Positions 10,939-21,563 of a DNA stretch of 64,000 nt are shown piece by piece; position 1 is the stretch's first letter; every line of letters begins with the position of its first letter. The stretch is from positions 3,706,136-3,770,135 of the forward strand of contig CM021315.1 in the NCBI GenBank assembly GCA_010645155.1, given 5' to 3'. The translations under genes were made by a program, and so were the position numbers. The stretch is from Tigriopus japonicus. Its lineage: Eukaryota > Arthropoda > Copepoda > Harpacticoida > Harpacticidae. A model generated the notes under the pieces. The model did no database searches and was not told the DNA's origin. It worked only from the letters and a program-made list of their open reading frames with translations.

Positions 10939-12633
10939 TTAGTAAAATTTTTGCCAAAAAAAGTTAAACATTCTCTTGGCTATTTCTTCACAAATAACTT
11001 CATAAGAGTTACCTTTGCCACAGGAGGTTTCCAAAATGGAAGCTGTATCAAATGAGCTTCCAATGATCAAACAAAAGCTTTTGGCAAACACCTCTCTTGG
11101 GTGTTGGCATTCTAAAAGAAACTTCTTGCTTTCCTGGTTTGCCAAGATTTGCGAGAATATCCCCCAGGTATGAATACAAGTCAGGTAGACTAAATCGGTT
11201 GGTTTGGATAACCCTCCACAATTGATCTGCTCCAAAAAACTCTCTCGAGGGCCATTGGAAGTTGAGGCTTTTTCATCTTCAAGGTTAAAAACTACTAAGG
11301 TTTTGCCCTGTGACACCAAGTTTGGGCATTGGGTACACTTCACTCGATGATCGCACAAGATAACCAGCAATGTAGAAACCAATATTGTTGTCTTCAATGG
11401 ACTCCAAATGAGTAACGGGAAGAAACTTGAGCATCAATCGAAGTTTTATCGCGGCATTATGGACGGTTTCACCTTCGGACACTGATTTGGGGTCAACATT
11501 TTTTTTTAATGTCACAAACGTGCATGTTGTCGAAGTTCACTAAGGATGAAACTTAGATTAGTTTATCCACTCCACGGCTTATCAGACTCTAGAATCTGTC
11601 GGATTCGAAAGTTGTCTGTACTCCTACCAAATCAGGCTGATTGAAATGATCAGATTGAAATTTCCCAAAAAGTACATTTTGGATGCCTATGTAACACATC
11701 TTTGGCATATTCTTGGAGAGTTTTGGTGGACAAAGTCATGGGAAGCATGGTGGGAGATGTGAGACCTTGTCGCTCTTTTCCTCTTTTCCCTGGCCTTCTA
11801 ATTTTGAATTCCAATCAGAGATCCAGAAAGAAAACTTCGAAAGAAATATCAAGTTATCATCCTAAACTGAATAAATTGGGGCACGGGATGGGTCACGTTT
11901 TTGTGTGTGAAGGACTGCACTTTTAGTGTTCACCACGTTCCATCACTTATTTATCAATTTCAGGAACTTCCATGTGTCTTTCCACGGTTTATCCATATTG
12001 TTGATGTAAAATTCCACGTTTTTGTGTTCCACTGTATTGAAAGTTTTGAACAATTCGGTTAAGGCTGTTTTCATCTTCATTAAAGTATTCTCCATAGCTC
12101 TTTTTGGCAAGGCTGCCAAAATATTTGGTATTTCCCATAAGTATTCAGTGCAATCTCGGGTTGTCACACTTGCAACAGAGGATTGGGCGAAGATCACGTT
12201 TTGGACTTGCATTTTAAAGGTGCCATCTGGAAATATTTCTTAGATGAAACAAGATATTGATCTGGCCAGTTCCTTTTTCCTCAATGTTTAGAAAAAGGAG
12301 ACAGTTTGGCTTTTTGACGACTGAGAAGCCTTCTGACAAGCCAAGGGTGTGTAGCTTGAACATGAAATCCTCAAGGCACTTTAAGCGCTCATCCTCAAGG
12401 AACGCCTCATGCTAAGCCTCCTCCTTTTGAATTTGAAGGGCTTGTAGGGCTCCTGAAGTAGCGAGCCTCTGTCTGGTTCTGTGATGGCTTTGGCGTGGTC
12501 GAAAGATATCTTGAAACTCGCTGAATGGGTCACTTAGAACCTTGTACATGGAGATGTGCGGATCTGGAGTTGGGTCTCCGTATCTTAACCAGTAGCCAGA
12601 CCTGCAACCAGGTGCAGCACAAGTGTTCACCAT
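10939..12633 (-). pseudogene. P-element/THAP9-like transposase, decayed
   Basis: On the minus strand an ATG at 12633 opens a THAP-like zinc-finger start (MVNTCAAPGCRSGYW…ISMYKVLSDP). Further on, after several frame breaks, come blocks typical of P-type transposase C-termini: ESIEDNNIGFYIAGYLV, then a shift, then a CTQCPNLV knuckle, GGLSKPTDLVYL and a final basic segment. The middle (about 11530-12400) is too degenerate for me to place the catalytic acidic residues. Known P-type elements bind DNA with the THAP domain and use GTP. No terminal repeats were found. It is unrelated in position to the host THAP genes at 37-41 kb. Confidence 0.65.
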
Positions 12634-13034
12634 CTTCCAATGATTCGACGTGAGAAATTCTACGTTTCCCAAACACAAATCACCTAATTTCTATTTAAGT
12701 AGACTGCACTCCCGCTGTCTCTCAACTGTCGTTTCCAAGCGTGACTGAGTCTCCAGAGTCTGAAGATCTCCTTGCCAGGACATAATCTTTCCCCCCCAAA
12801 TCAACTCCCCAATCACATGTGAACACTGTTTCTTCGATGGCTATCATTTTTTCGAAAAGGATCATTTCTCGAAAATGGGTGCCATTTAAGCTTCAAAATG
12901 CCATTCAAAAGAAGATAATTGTCAAGGAAAAAGACTTTGGATTTTGCTAAAAAACTAGCATCGTTAATCTCGCCGTGGTAGAAATCAATGTAAGATGGGG
13001 CTGGCAACGCAAGGACTTTGCCGATGTTTTTTTC

Positions 13035-13165
13035 TGTTCAATCAAATATGTAGCCTCCTGAATGCAAGCAAGGTCTCGTCCACAGATGAACGCAATCAAA
13101 TAAATCTTACTAGGAGTCATAGTTCTCATCGCTAGCTTCACTCTCCAGAAATATAGGGCAACTTG
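13035..13165. mobile_element. Foldback family F fragment
   Basis: The reverse complement reads GCTAGCGATGAGAACTATGA, then AGTAAGATTTATTTGATTGC and GAGACCTTGC-like sequence, matching the outer arm of the family F copies at 19748 and 62748. Only one arm is recognisable. Confidence 0.6.
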
Positions 13166-13800
13166 GCTGAGTGAACCTAACTTGGACCAGTAACCCATGC
13201 GCGTACTCTTTTTCAACTATGGCCTTCCCTACTGCATCGGTTCAGTCTTTGTTTTGATATGAAACCACAAATTTGGAAACCAAGGTGGCAAATCTCATCA
13301 CTAACTTAGTTTGGGCCTAAATTAAGGAATAGCATGACGCCGAACTTAAAACTAATAGAAGTGTGACGGTGCCTTAGATAGTGAGGTTCACCACCGATAT
13401 AGGTACATACGTGTACTTAACTAACGTTTGTGCAATCGGACATGCACAAAGTTTTTCCATAATTTTAGTTCCTATCTTCATCAATGACAACTATTGCTTT
13501 GCATGCTATTGAACATTGTATTTACTCGTTCATTTTTGCACGCAAAACAGAAAAACGGAGCAAGAGTTCAGTAGTTAGGCAAACTCCTGTGACGATTGTG
13601 CTTCAAAACAACCCACTCATTGCATCTGTAAGGGAAGCTCGAAAACGCAAGGCTTGATAACATTCGGGTAAAGAAAAATTACAACTATGGAAAATACAAA
13701 AATGAAAAATATTTGTCCTTTTAGCGTAGGCAATTTCTTACCGTCATTTAGGGAAGAGCCGAAAATGGACAATTACGCTATATCACAGTCTGATTATTGG

Positions 13801-14148
13801 TAGGAGTAGACATGGGCGAAGCTAGGCCACTTTTTTTATTAATTGTTATTCTTCACGGGAAAACTTAATCCCAAAAGTTAATATTTTGGTGCTCTTTTGA
13901 ACTACAGGGCTTCATTTTCTTTTTTCTTTGCAGTCGTCTAAATCCAACATTCTAGATTTTTTACAACGTAAAGTGACAACTTTCTGGAAATTTGGCTAAA
14001 ATGATAATAACTAAATAATAGCATGAAAAACTCGCATTTTTTACTCACATAACATTATTTGGGACTTCAACGGATTATCTTCCATCATTTTAAAGTTTCT
14101 AGCTTCTTCCAATAAAAAGTGGCCTATCTTCGCCCAAAGTCAAGTCCA
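13801..14148. mobile_element. Non-autonomous element with inverted ends
   Basis: Left GGGCGAAGCTAGGCCACTTT (13814) pairs with right AAAAAGTGGCCTATCTTCGC (14115-14132). Weaker pairing extends outward (GGAGTAGACAT against AGTCAAGTCC). The ~330-bp interior is AT-rich without an ORF. Confidence 0.7.
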
Positions 14149-16059
14149 ATCCTCCGGTTAAAGGTATCCTTGGTTTGGGGCAATTTTCTGTGTCTCAAAA
14201 ATCGTCAAGACTTGAAAATTTTGATTTCTTTTTTGCGTTAGATTGCTTCAGTTTTGTTCTATTAATCAAACTGTTCTATTTTGCTTTGAGGCTTATCTAT
14301 CTATTTTTTGTAAATATACACAGCTTCTCATGACATTTACGGGTTTAATAGCTTTTCTGCAAACGTCTATTTTTATGACTACAATTCGCGCACTCTTCTA
14401 TAGCCTGATAGAAGATTCAAATGGATGTCATTCCTTTAAAGGCATTTCTTTTTCTCTTGAGCTTCTTGGTTTTCGTCGCGTCACCATGTTGTCCATGTCA
14501 TTGACTATGGGAGTGATTACCGTATCATTTTACGGACCTGCTGCCGTCTTTAACTGCCGTTAGGAGCGTGGGCTTGCCAAAAATCTCAGTTTTCAAGGGT
14601 CAGATTTTCAAAAAATGTTGCAATTATGGGCAATGGCATGGTTAATGTATGTTTAGAAGTTTTGGAAAGTAATTTGAAAACAAATGGAGAAATTGGAAGC
14701 CTTCAATTAAACAAATTATTGGTTTTTAGGTTTAGTTGCCCCAGGAACAGATCTCCTCTGGCCATGTTGTTATTCAAAGTCGGGCATTCCTAATTTCAAA
14801 GTTTGGAAGAACCTTCTCAACTTATGTAGCGAAATTTTAGATAAAAGCAACAAAACATATTTTTTTGCAAATACAATGTCAGGAATTGCTATTTCAACTT
14901 CAATTTGTGCAGATAAGAAAAACATTGTTGCAATCACCAGGCCAAAACCTTCATTTTAGTTACCTCGCACGCTCACCAGAAACACAGGTTTTCCGAACTT
15001 TTTTTCCCGCCAAAAATGATGACGTCACTAGTAATTGCTGTAATTGTATGTTTTGGGTTGGGTATTTGAAAAATTGCGAACCTCCTTCATCTTAAAACTG
15101 AATCTGAACCTTTTTTATCTTTCTTTTGGTAAAAGGAGAAAATGTCAGACTTTGGATCAGAGTTGCAATTGCTGCCGTCATCCCACGTATGTTGACCGTC
15201 CACGGTGGTTTTCTAACTCGAGAAGTCTTTATGAAATTTCAAAGATTTCGAGACCAGTTTTGAAATTCAAAAGTGCAGGCTCATATTTATTTGAATTTTG
15301 TTAATTAGTTTGCGCGCAAAAAAAAAACGATTCAAACCACTTAAACGTGATGAAAATCAAATATTTGAACACTTTTTATTTCAATTATTAAGGAGTCTTA
15401 TGAGTGCGTTTTCCTGAAAGATTGTTGAAATAATATTCAACTCGTGGTCAAAATTGATGAAACACAACTCGTTTTGCGTCCTTCAAGAATATTGATTGAA
15501 AAGAGTCTTTGAAAATTGATCTGCCAAATTGATTTCACACATATTTCGGAACAGCACTCGCCTCAGTGCATTTATTATTCCAACAAAATATTCCAATATT
15601 TATTAGGAAGTATGTTTTAAGTGACATTTCATTGTTTTTACCCGTGAACTAAGTAAGAAAATTCAAATTAATTTATGGCAGTACTTTTTTCTTCAAAACT
15701 GGCCTCCAAAGACTTCGGAATTAAAAAGGGATTTCTCCGTCTTAAAAAGCACCGTGTATCGATTTCCCACCTAAATCGAACCAAAAAATTCAAACAACCT
15801 CATTTGTTATTTGTCACAAGCTCTTCAAATTATTATACATATTTTTCAATGCAATCAATGCATAAAGTATGACCTTCAAGTTTGTTGTTATTAAAGCTTG
15901 ACAATGATTAATTTGGTTACGTTCTTTAATGCCTAATCTCGAGCTAAACCATTAAATTCTCTGGACAACGAGGCTAATGATCACAAAAAATGCATTCTTA
16001 TTATTTAAGTTGATTGCGTTTTCCAATTTTCCACTCAATTAAACATGGAATTCAAAAGT
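14149..16059. other. Non-coding stretch, nothing recognised
   Basis: The longest open frame (14243-14563, +) is hydrophobic and AT-driven with no domain. Nothing else can be supported. Confidence 0.5.
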
Positions 16060-16270
16060 TAAGTTTTCTCAAACTTATGTTCCTAAGAGAGCAGAAGACA
16101 AAGTATGACTCAGACGATCGGTTGAGTTGAAATTTGAAATATGTATTCCAACCAACATTAGCAGAGTCTCATGTGTAAAAGCAAGCCATTGATTCATTCC
16201 TACTGGTGATCAATTTATACCACTAACCTTGCGTTCCAAAGAAATTCAGCACCACTCAAAGCAAGTTTTT
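16060..16270. repeat. Half of a family F foldback upstream of the lectin gene
   Basis: GGTTGAGTTGAAATTTGAAAT and its surroundings align with the family F half-arm (63058-63082). The same segment lies upstream of the broken lectin copy at 28385-28660, so it was present before the duplication or moved with it. Confidence 0.65.
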
Positions 16271-16382
16271 ATGAGTCACTCTGTGATATATTTTGCAACT
16301 TAGCCAATCAAAGAGTTACCCAACCTCAAAAACTGCTTGTCACCCATCAACTTTCCTTTTTAGTGGCATTTGCGAAAATAAA

Positions 16383-17591
16383 ATGGTCTCCAAAATCTTC
16401 ATCCTACTGAATTGCCTCTGCATATTGCCAAAGAACGTTGTGTGTCATGAAGTTAAAATGGCACCAGGGTTATGCCTTTGTGCTTCATTTTGCACCACTA
16501 CAAGTGAGTGTTCCTCATTCTTATACGCATCTGAAAACATGGACGAAAACTGCATCTTGCAATCAAATGTTGGACAAAGTCCTCCAACTCCAGGTCGCCA
16601 TTATTCAACGGTAATGGCAAATCTTGGAAACGTAGTTTATCAACTGGTCAAAAACTTGGATGTACAAGAAGAAGCCATCAATGCTGGCTTCAATTATTGG
16701 ATTATAGTCAACAACACAAAGATTTACTTCTCTAAGGAATCTCAACCTACTGGATTTCGTGATGCAATTGAGCGATGCTTTCTCAATGGTGGTATATTAC
16801 CCATGGAACGTACCGATGAGTTTATTGATGCCATGTCCAGGTTATCCAATGACTCGGTCACTTCTCGATTTACTTCATTAGCCAGAGAGTTCACAGAGGA
16901 AAATGGCACCAGACACTTGACCTGGACTTTAGGGCCAAAGGAATGGGGCGAAGATGAGATAGGAATGAACAATCCCAAGTTTCAAGAATGGCCCCAAACA
17001 AATTATGACAGTTATTTGTTCCAAATAGACCCTACCACAAAGCAATATATTCCTTCGTCAATTGAGGATATTGCCGATTATTATTATTGCCAGTATGTGG
17101 GAAATAACTTGGCCAAAAGCAAACCGGTGACCACAAGTTCAACTCATATGCACAGAACTGGCTCCAATGCCGTGGATGGAGTTCTAGGAAATAGCTTCTG
17201 GAATGCGGCAATGAGATCAAATAATTTACCTGATTGGATCTCTGTGAATTTAGAGACCATGTGCATTATACAGCATGTGCTTTGGATAGGTCGACCAGAA
17301 GGCAATCCCAATAAAAATAGGAATGTTCAAGTTTGGGTGGGCAACCAGTTTTTAGCCTCTGGTTCTCTGTGGAATGATGCCAATGTCCAAACAATGAGTT
17401 ATTGTGGAATCCATCCTTATTCAACAACAGACACAATTGTATCAGGAGTAACTTGTGCCCATGAAGTGATAGGTCAATATGTGACGTTGGTAAACTATGA
17501 TTGGCATTTATTTGCGGGAAATGCAATAAATGCGATGCATATGGGAGAAATTGCAATATTTGGAACGCCTCTTGCTACTGAAAACTCTTGA
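16383..17591 (+). CDS. Secreted lectin: CTLD-like plus fucolectin/F5-8 type C domain
   Basis: The product is 402 residues, a single coding exon from ATG 16383 (the first ATG in frame) to TGA 17589. Residues 1-20 form a signal peptide (MVSKIFILLNCLCILPKNVV). Residues ~22-60 are a cysteine-rich PAN-like start (GLCLCASFC, ECSSF, NCIL). Residues ~95-235 resemble a C-type lectin fold (…FRDAIERCFLNGGILP…, ending YYYCQYVG) but lack EPN or QPD sugar-binding triplets. Residues ~238-398 are fucolectin-like (NLAKSKPVTTSS…, GSNAVDGVLG, DWISVNLE, …MHMGEIAIFG). Such proteins usually bind sugars outside the cell in defence or adhesion; the ligand here is unknown. A TTTTAG just upstream is also present before the broken copy, suggesting a 5'UTR intron acceptor. 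ATTAAA follows the stop by ~20 bp. Confidence 0.88.
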   Translation: MVSKIFILLNCLCILPKNVVCHEVKMAPGLCLCASFCTTTSECSSFLYASENMDENCILQSNVGQSPPTPGRHYSTVMANLGNVVYQLVKNLDVQEEAINAGFNYWIIVNNTKIYFSKESQPTGFRDAIERCFLNGGILPMERTDEFIDAMSRLSNDSVTSRFTSLAREFTEENGTRHLTWTLGPKEWGEDEIGMNNPKFQEWPQTNYDSYLFQIDPTTKQYIPSSIEDIADYYYCQYVGNNLAKSKPVTTSSTHMHRTGSNAVDGVLGNSFWNAAMRSNNLPDWISVNLETMCIIQHVLWIGRPEGNPNKNRNVQVWVGNQFLASGSLWNDANVQTMSYCGIHPYSTTDTIVSGVTCAHEVIGQYVTLVNYDWHLFAGNAINAMHMGEIAIFGTPLATENS

Positions 17592-17628
17592 TCTTCTTTA
17601 CAATCAAATTAAAAATCTGCTTTAATCA

Positions 17629-18597
17629 TGACATTTTTCTATTCTTGAGGTTCCTATAGTGTCTACTAGCGACCCTTACTAGAGACTGGCTAATGAAATC
17701 TATGAATACCTGACCAACAAGGACAGTCGGTGACGTCATCCAACATGCAGGAAGCCAAAGTTCATGATTAAAGGAAACCGTCCCTTATCAGATACACATC
17801 TAAACAAGTTAGCCTGTTTGATAGTGCGGTTTGGTTAGTAAAAATCCTCAAGCCTGCTGCATATGTGTCTAAGGTAATTACCTGATATGCAAAAAGTGAA
17901 TACTAATTAGTGTGGAGTTTAAACAAGGGCCAATTAATGTCTCACAATTGGGTGATTGACAACAAAATCTTAGTGATGTGTAAGGCCCGGATAAGTATTC
18001 AGTTTTGCTACGGAGCAGAATCCCAGACGTTTCACAACGTAGTGTTTGCGGTTGGCTGATCGTCAGCTGACCCTACTCCTTGGAACGTCTGGAATTTCTG
18101 CTCCCCAGAAAAACTGAGTATGCCTCCGAGTCTTAGTGATGTGGAATCTGGGCTTGCGCAAGTTTTTTCACGGGAGGTTGCAGGGTAGGGTCACTGTTTG
18201 GAGAATGGGTGCTTTGCTCTAGTCTATGAGCAAACAGGAATGTGAGTTTGATTTGCAACCCTGCTCAGAAGTCACTAAAGTCAGGGATGCCTTGCCTTTT
18301 GGTGCTCTTTAAAAAAATCGGGTTTATAAAGACTGGTAGACAATGGGGAATATGATTTCACATAGGTAATTGGCAACCCCATCACCAAGTCAAGACACTC
18401 CAAAATCAACAAAGAAGAAGTACTCTGGTTTGTTATTGAACTTCGTCAGAATAAGCTGAATATTCAACTGAATGCTATTGACCAATCACCAGAGTGAATC
18501 ATCGGCACAGTGTGTTAGCCTACGACAGCCAGTCTCTGTGAGGGTCACTAATGCCTACTAATCGTGACATTTTTCTATTCTTGAGGTTCCTATAGTG
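17629..18597. repeat. 33-bp direct repeats bounding a ~900-bp segment
   Basis: TGACATTTTTCTATTCTTGA and the next 13 bases are identical at 17629-17661 and 18565-18597, just downstream of the lectin stop codon. The bounded segment contains a foldback element but no gene. It could mark a duplication or an insertion with a long target duplication. Confidence 0.75.
17981..18130. mobile_element. 150-bp foldback element with 13-bp flanking repeats
   Basis: TCTTAGTGATGTG occurs exactly at 17968-17980 and 18131-18143. Between them the halves pair imperfectly (GTATTCAGTTTTGCTACGGA against the reverse complement of CCCCAGAAAAACTGAGTATG; CAGACGTT against AACGTCTG; central CAGCTGA). A related sequence lies at 38590-38735. 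Confidence 0.78.
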
Positions 18598-18885
18598 CCT
18601 ACAATTCCAGGGGAAGATATTTATTTTTCAAAAATACATTGATGTGACATGTTTACTGTAAAATGTGCTCCAATTAGATCAATCATTCTTTTTCATGATA
18701 TCGACATTCCAAGAATACTTATAAATAATAAAACGAGGCACATTTAGAAATGAAGGTCCAAAGTTCTCGAAGTTTATCGAATGCTGGAGAAATTCTAATG
18801 TAATTGTCGCGCCCAGAAAGTCGCGTTCTCGTCCAAGTACTTTTGGGTGATTTTAGCAATATGGGCGGGCCCCCATCCTGATGAA

Positions 18886-19722
18886 TAGGGACGGGCAAAA
18901 AGTGCAAATCTGAACAAGCTTTTAGTTACCAAAAGTTTCAAAAAACAGCCCAAAATCGTAAAATAAAATGCAGAAAAAGATCAAAAGCGCAGATAAAAAC
19001 CAAAAAAGTGCAAATAAAATTTCAAAAACCGAAGAAAAACACAAATTTCTGTAACAAAAAGCTTCAGATATTTGCTTGTCATCCGCTTGTTATTTTTCAA
19101 TCTTGAAGAGCAGAATTTACATATTGAAGTATTAGTAATCAATACTATGCTAATCAACGCTGGGAGCCTTAGAGATTTTCAAATATGTTTAACTTTTGTT
19201 GTTCGAAACGGTCTTTTTGCTTTGACTATGCAATTGTTTTTTTTCAGAAAGTTAAGCAAACTGCAAAGAAGAAATCATGGGATCATGTTGGGATGCAATC
19301 TAAGCAGAATATAGAAGTACTCAATAAATAGGGAACTTATATTGACTTTTATTAAAACACTATACTAATTGTGATTGATGTAGGAATAAACGTTGCTGCT
19401 GACAAACTATTCTTGAATTCAGTTATCTAAAAATATCAGAAGGACAATATTCAATGAGATTTCCCCATACTTGTTTGACGTCTTGTTTGAGTTATATAGA
19501 TTGTCTGAACTTTTGTGTGTGAAATCACATTTAGTTTTCAAATTTGGAAAAAAATCTTCCAAAAACGAATATTTTCAAAGAAGAAATAGCAAATTCGCAA
19601 CAATTTGTACAATTTAGGCCGAAAACGTAAAAAAATCGTCCAAATAAAGGTGAAAAGTGCAAAAAGGCAAATAAATGTGTTTATGTTACCAAAAATCTTC
19701 TTACACTTTTTGCCCGTCCCTA
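18886..19722. mobile_element. hAT-like non-autonomous element, family A, copy 1
   Basis: The ends are TAGGGACGGGCAAAAAGTGC at the left and its inverted match (ACACTTTTTGCCCGTCCCTA) at the right. It is flanked by a perfect 8-bp duplication CTGATGAA (18878-18885 and 19723-19730), which fits the hAT pattern nTnnnnAn. The 837-bp interior is AT-rich without a transposase. It is inserted in the mariner pseudogene. Confidence 0.92.
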
Positions 19723-19747
19723 CTGATGAAACACCTATGACTTGTTG

Positions 19748-20197
19748 CAAGAAGCACGGAAATCATGGAGTAGGAGGCTAGCAAAGAGAATTATGATTTC
19801 CAGCAGAAACGAACCATTTGCGTTCTTCTGCAAATGAGACCTTGCTTGCATTGAGAAGAACACGTGTTTTAAATTTCAGCCCAATCGAATGCCGGAGTGA
19901 AAAGTTATGCCTTCTTAAACTTATGCACTGAAGAGAGCATAGAATGAATGAACTCGCCCTTTTGTGGTAAAACGATTACCACAAAAGGGCGAGTTCATTC
20001 ATTCTCAGTAGGATTTGCACTGAACTTTGAGTGAGCATAACTTTTGTCCCCGACGTTCGATTGAGCTGAAAATTGAAATACGTATTCTTGTCAACATATG
20101 CTAGGTCGCATTTGCAGCAGAATGTAATTGAATAGTTATTACTGGAAATCATTATCCTCATTGCTAGCCTCCCACTCCATGATTCCAGTGCTTCTTG
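19748..20197. mobile_element. Foldback family F, full-length copy
   Basis: The copy is 450 bp and palindromic almost throughout. The left end CAAGAAGCACGGAAATCATG pairs with the right end CATGATTCCAGTGCTTCTTG, and both arms carry GGAGGCTAGC and its complement. It is flanked by CTTGTTG on both sides (19741-19747 and 20198-20204), a 7-bp target duplication (8 bp if one mismatch is allowed). Other copies or fragments are at 9720, 13035, 16060, 28385 and 62748. Confidence 0.9.
19941..20005. repeat. Perfect 30-bp palindrome at the centre of family F
   Basis: The arms 19941-19970 and 19976-20005 are exact reverse complements around the 5-nt loop AACGA. The arm starts AGAATGAATGAACTCGCCCT. The transcript would fold into a very stable stem. 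Confidence 0.95.
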
Positions 20198-21563
20198 CTT
20201 GTTGCCAGCGACTTTTTCATCCACTGGATGAGTGTAGTCTTCAAGACATCGATGTAGTCCTTTGCTCCTTTGCTGTAAGGCAAAATCCGACGGGGAAGAA
20301 TATCGGCGGCGACACCTCGCCCGTGGAGGCCACGACGCCCAAAAAAATACCAAGGCCGGGTGCTTTGACCTCGATACTGACCTCGCGGGATCATCTGAGG
20401 GCTGGCCCAGGTCAAAGTAGCGGTCGTTTCGCCGGTTGACCACTGAATCGACGGTGAATTTCTTATCGTCTGAGAAGAAAACGATCTCGGGCGCTTTTTT
20501 TTCAAATAATTCAGCAACTTCTTAGACCTCTCCAGACAATTTTTCCGTCCGACCTCAGATAATAGAGGCCGTCGTTTGACAACTAGGGAGTTGCGTACGG
20601 GTCGACAGCGTACTTCTTTGCATCGGACCTCATCGACTCGCGCGGGTGCTTCTTCAAGTAACGTTTGATGTTTTTTTCAGTGGTTCCCAATCTTTTTGGC
20701 CTCTGATTTTTGGCTCAATTATCGACCAGAGGCTGTCCATCGCGAATCCGACGTCGAACTTTGCAGACAGTCGTCCTGCCGACGCCCAGAGCCTTGCAAA
20801 CGTCAATAGTCTTGGTGACGATGTGCAGCACTCTTTGATGGACTCTTGCTTCAAGTTCGACATGTCGAAAAATCGAACGAGTTTCGCAAAAGTATCTTTT
20901 ATTTGTTTTAGAAGATAAACAGACGCTTCTATTTTGGGGCGAAAATTTAAAATCGGTCAATTAGAAGTGTGTTAAAAAGGCCTTTGAACGTGATGTGCGC
21001 GAATTAAATCCCCACCCGGTTTATCAATTATGTTACGATTTTGATCAATTTTTAAATCATACGTGTATATATGGCCAAATAAACAAGTTCAAATCGGGGC
21101 TCTATAAATTGCATTGGGATATATAAAAGTTGCTTTAAGTGAGTGTTTAAATCTTACCGCTAGCGGCAGAACAGGGCCATTGGCTGTGCTGCGTTGCTCA
21201 GCGCGTTTTGGCAAATCCAAGTTTTTTTATCTAAACGTCCATTCAACGATTCTAGGTGGTTGGGAGCGATTTTTATTTTACGTCTTGATACTCCTACTTA
21301 CACCGGGTTAATACTATGCTCAGTTTATTTGCTAGAAAATGGTACATTTAAAATCATATATTAACAGAAAGAAACATTAAAAACTGTTTCATTTCTTTGT
21401 ATGGGCGACATTTTGGAATATTGATTTAATTGTTTGGAACCCACAGAACAAATCAGTATCTTTAAATTCTTGTTTGGATCAATGTTAAGTCCTCTTTTTG
21501 CAATAACACTTTTAATTCAATCATCTTAAGTAAAAATTTTGCGTAGTATTGACCCAATTCCAG

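Larger units (their letters stand above)
18719..20960 (-). pseudogene. mariner-like transposase split by two later insertions
   Basis: On the minus strand the region begins with a helix-turn-helix (…DVCKALGVGRTTVCKVRRR near 20830-20720). It continues through KKHPRESMRSD-like sequence and a first catalytic region (SDDKKFTVDS near 20450) to TTLIQWMKKSLAT (20220). There a family F foldback (19748-20197) and then a hAT-type element (18886-19722) interrupt it. It resumes with GPAHIAKITQKYLDEN (18880-18830). Removing each insertion with one target duplication reconnects the homology. Frameshifts and stops elsewhere make it dead. I could not locate its terminal repeats. Confidence 0.8.

Noticed and set aside
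14243..14563. 106-residue hydrophobic ORF
   Set aside because: AT-rich composition alone explains the hydrophobicity; there is no conserved motif or splice site.
19976..20517. Opposed 100-155 residue frames on both strands
   Set aside because: They run through the foldback element and the frameshifted mariner transposase; none is a separate gene.
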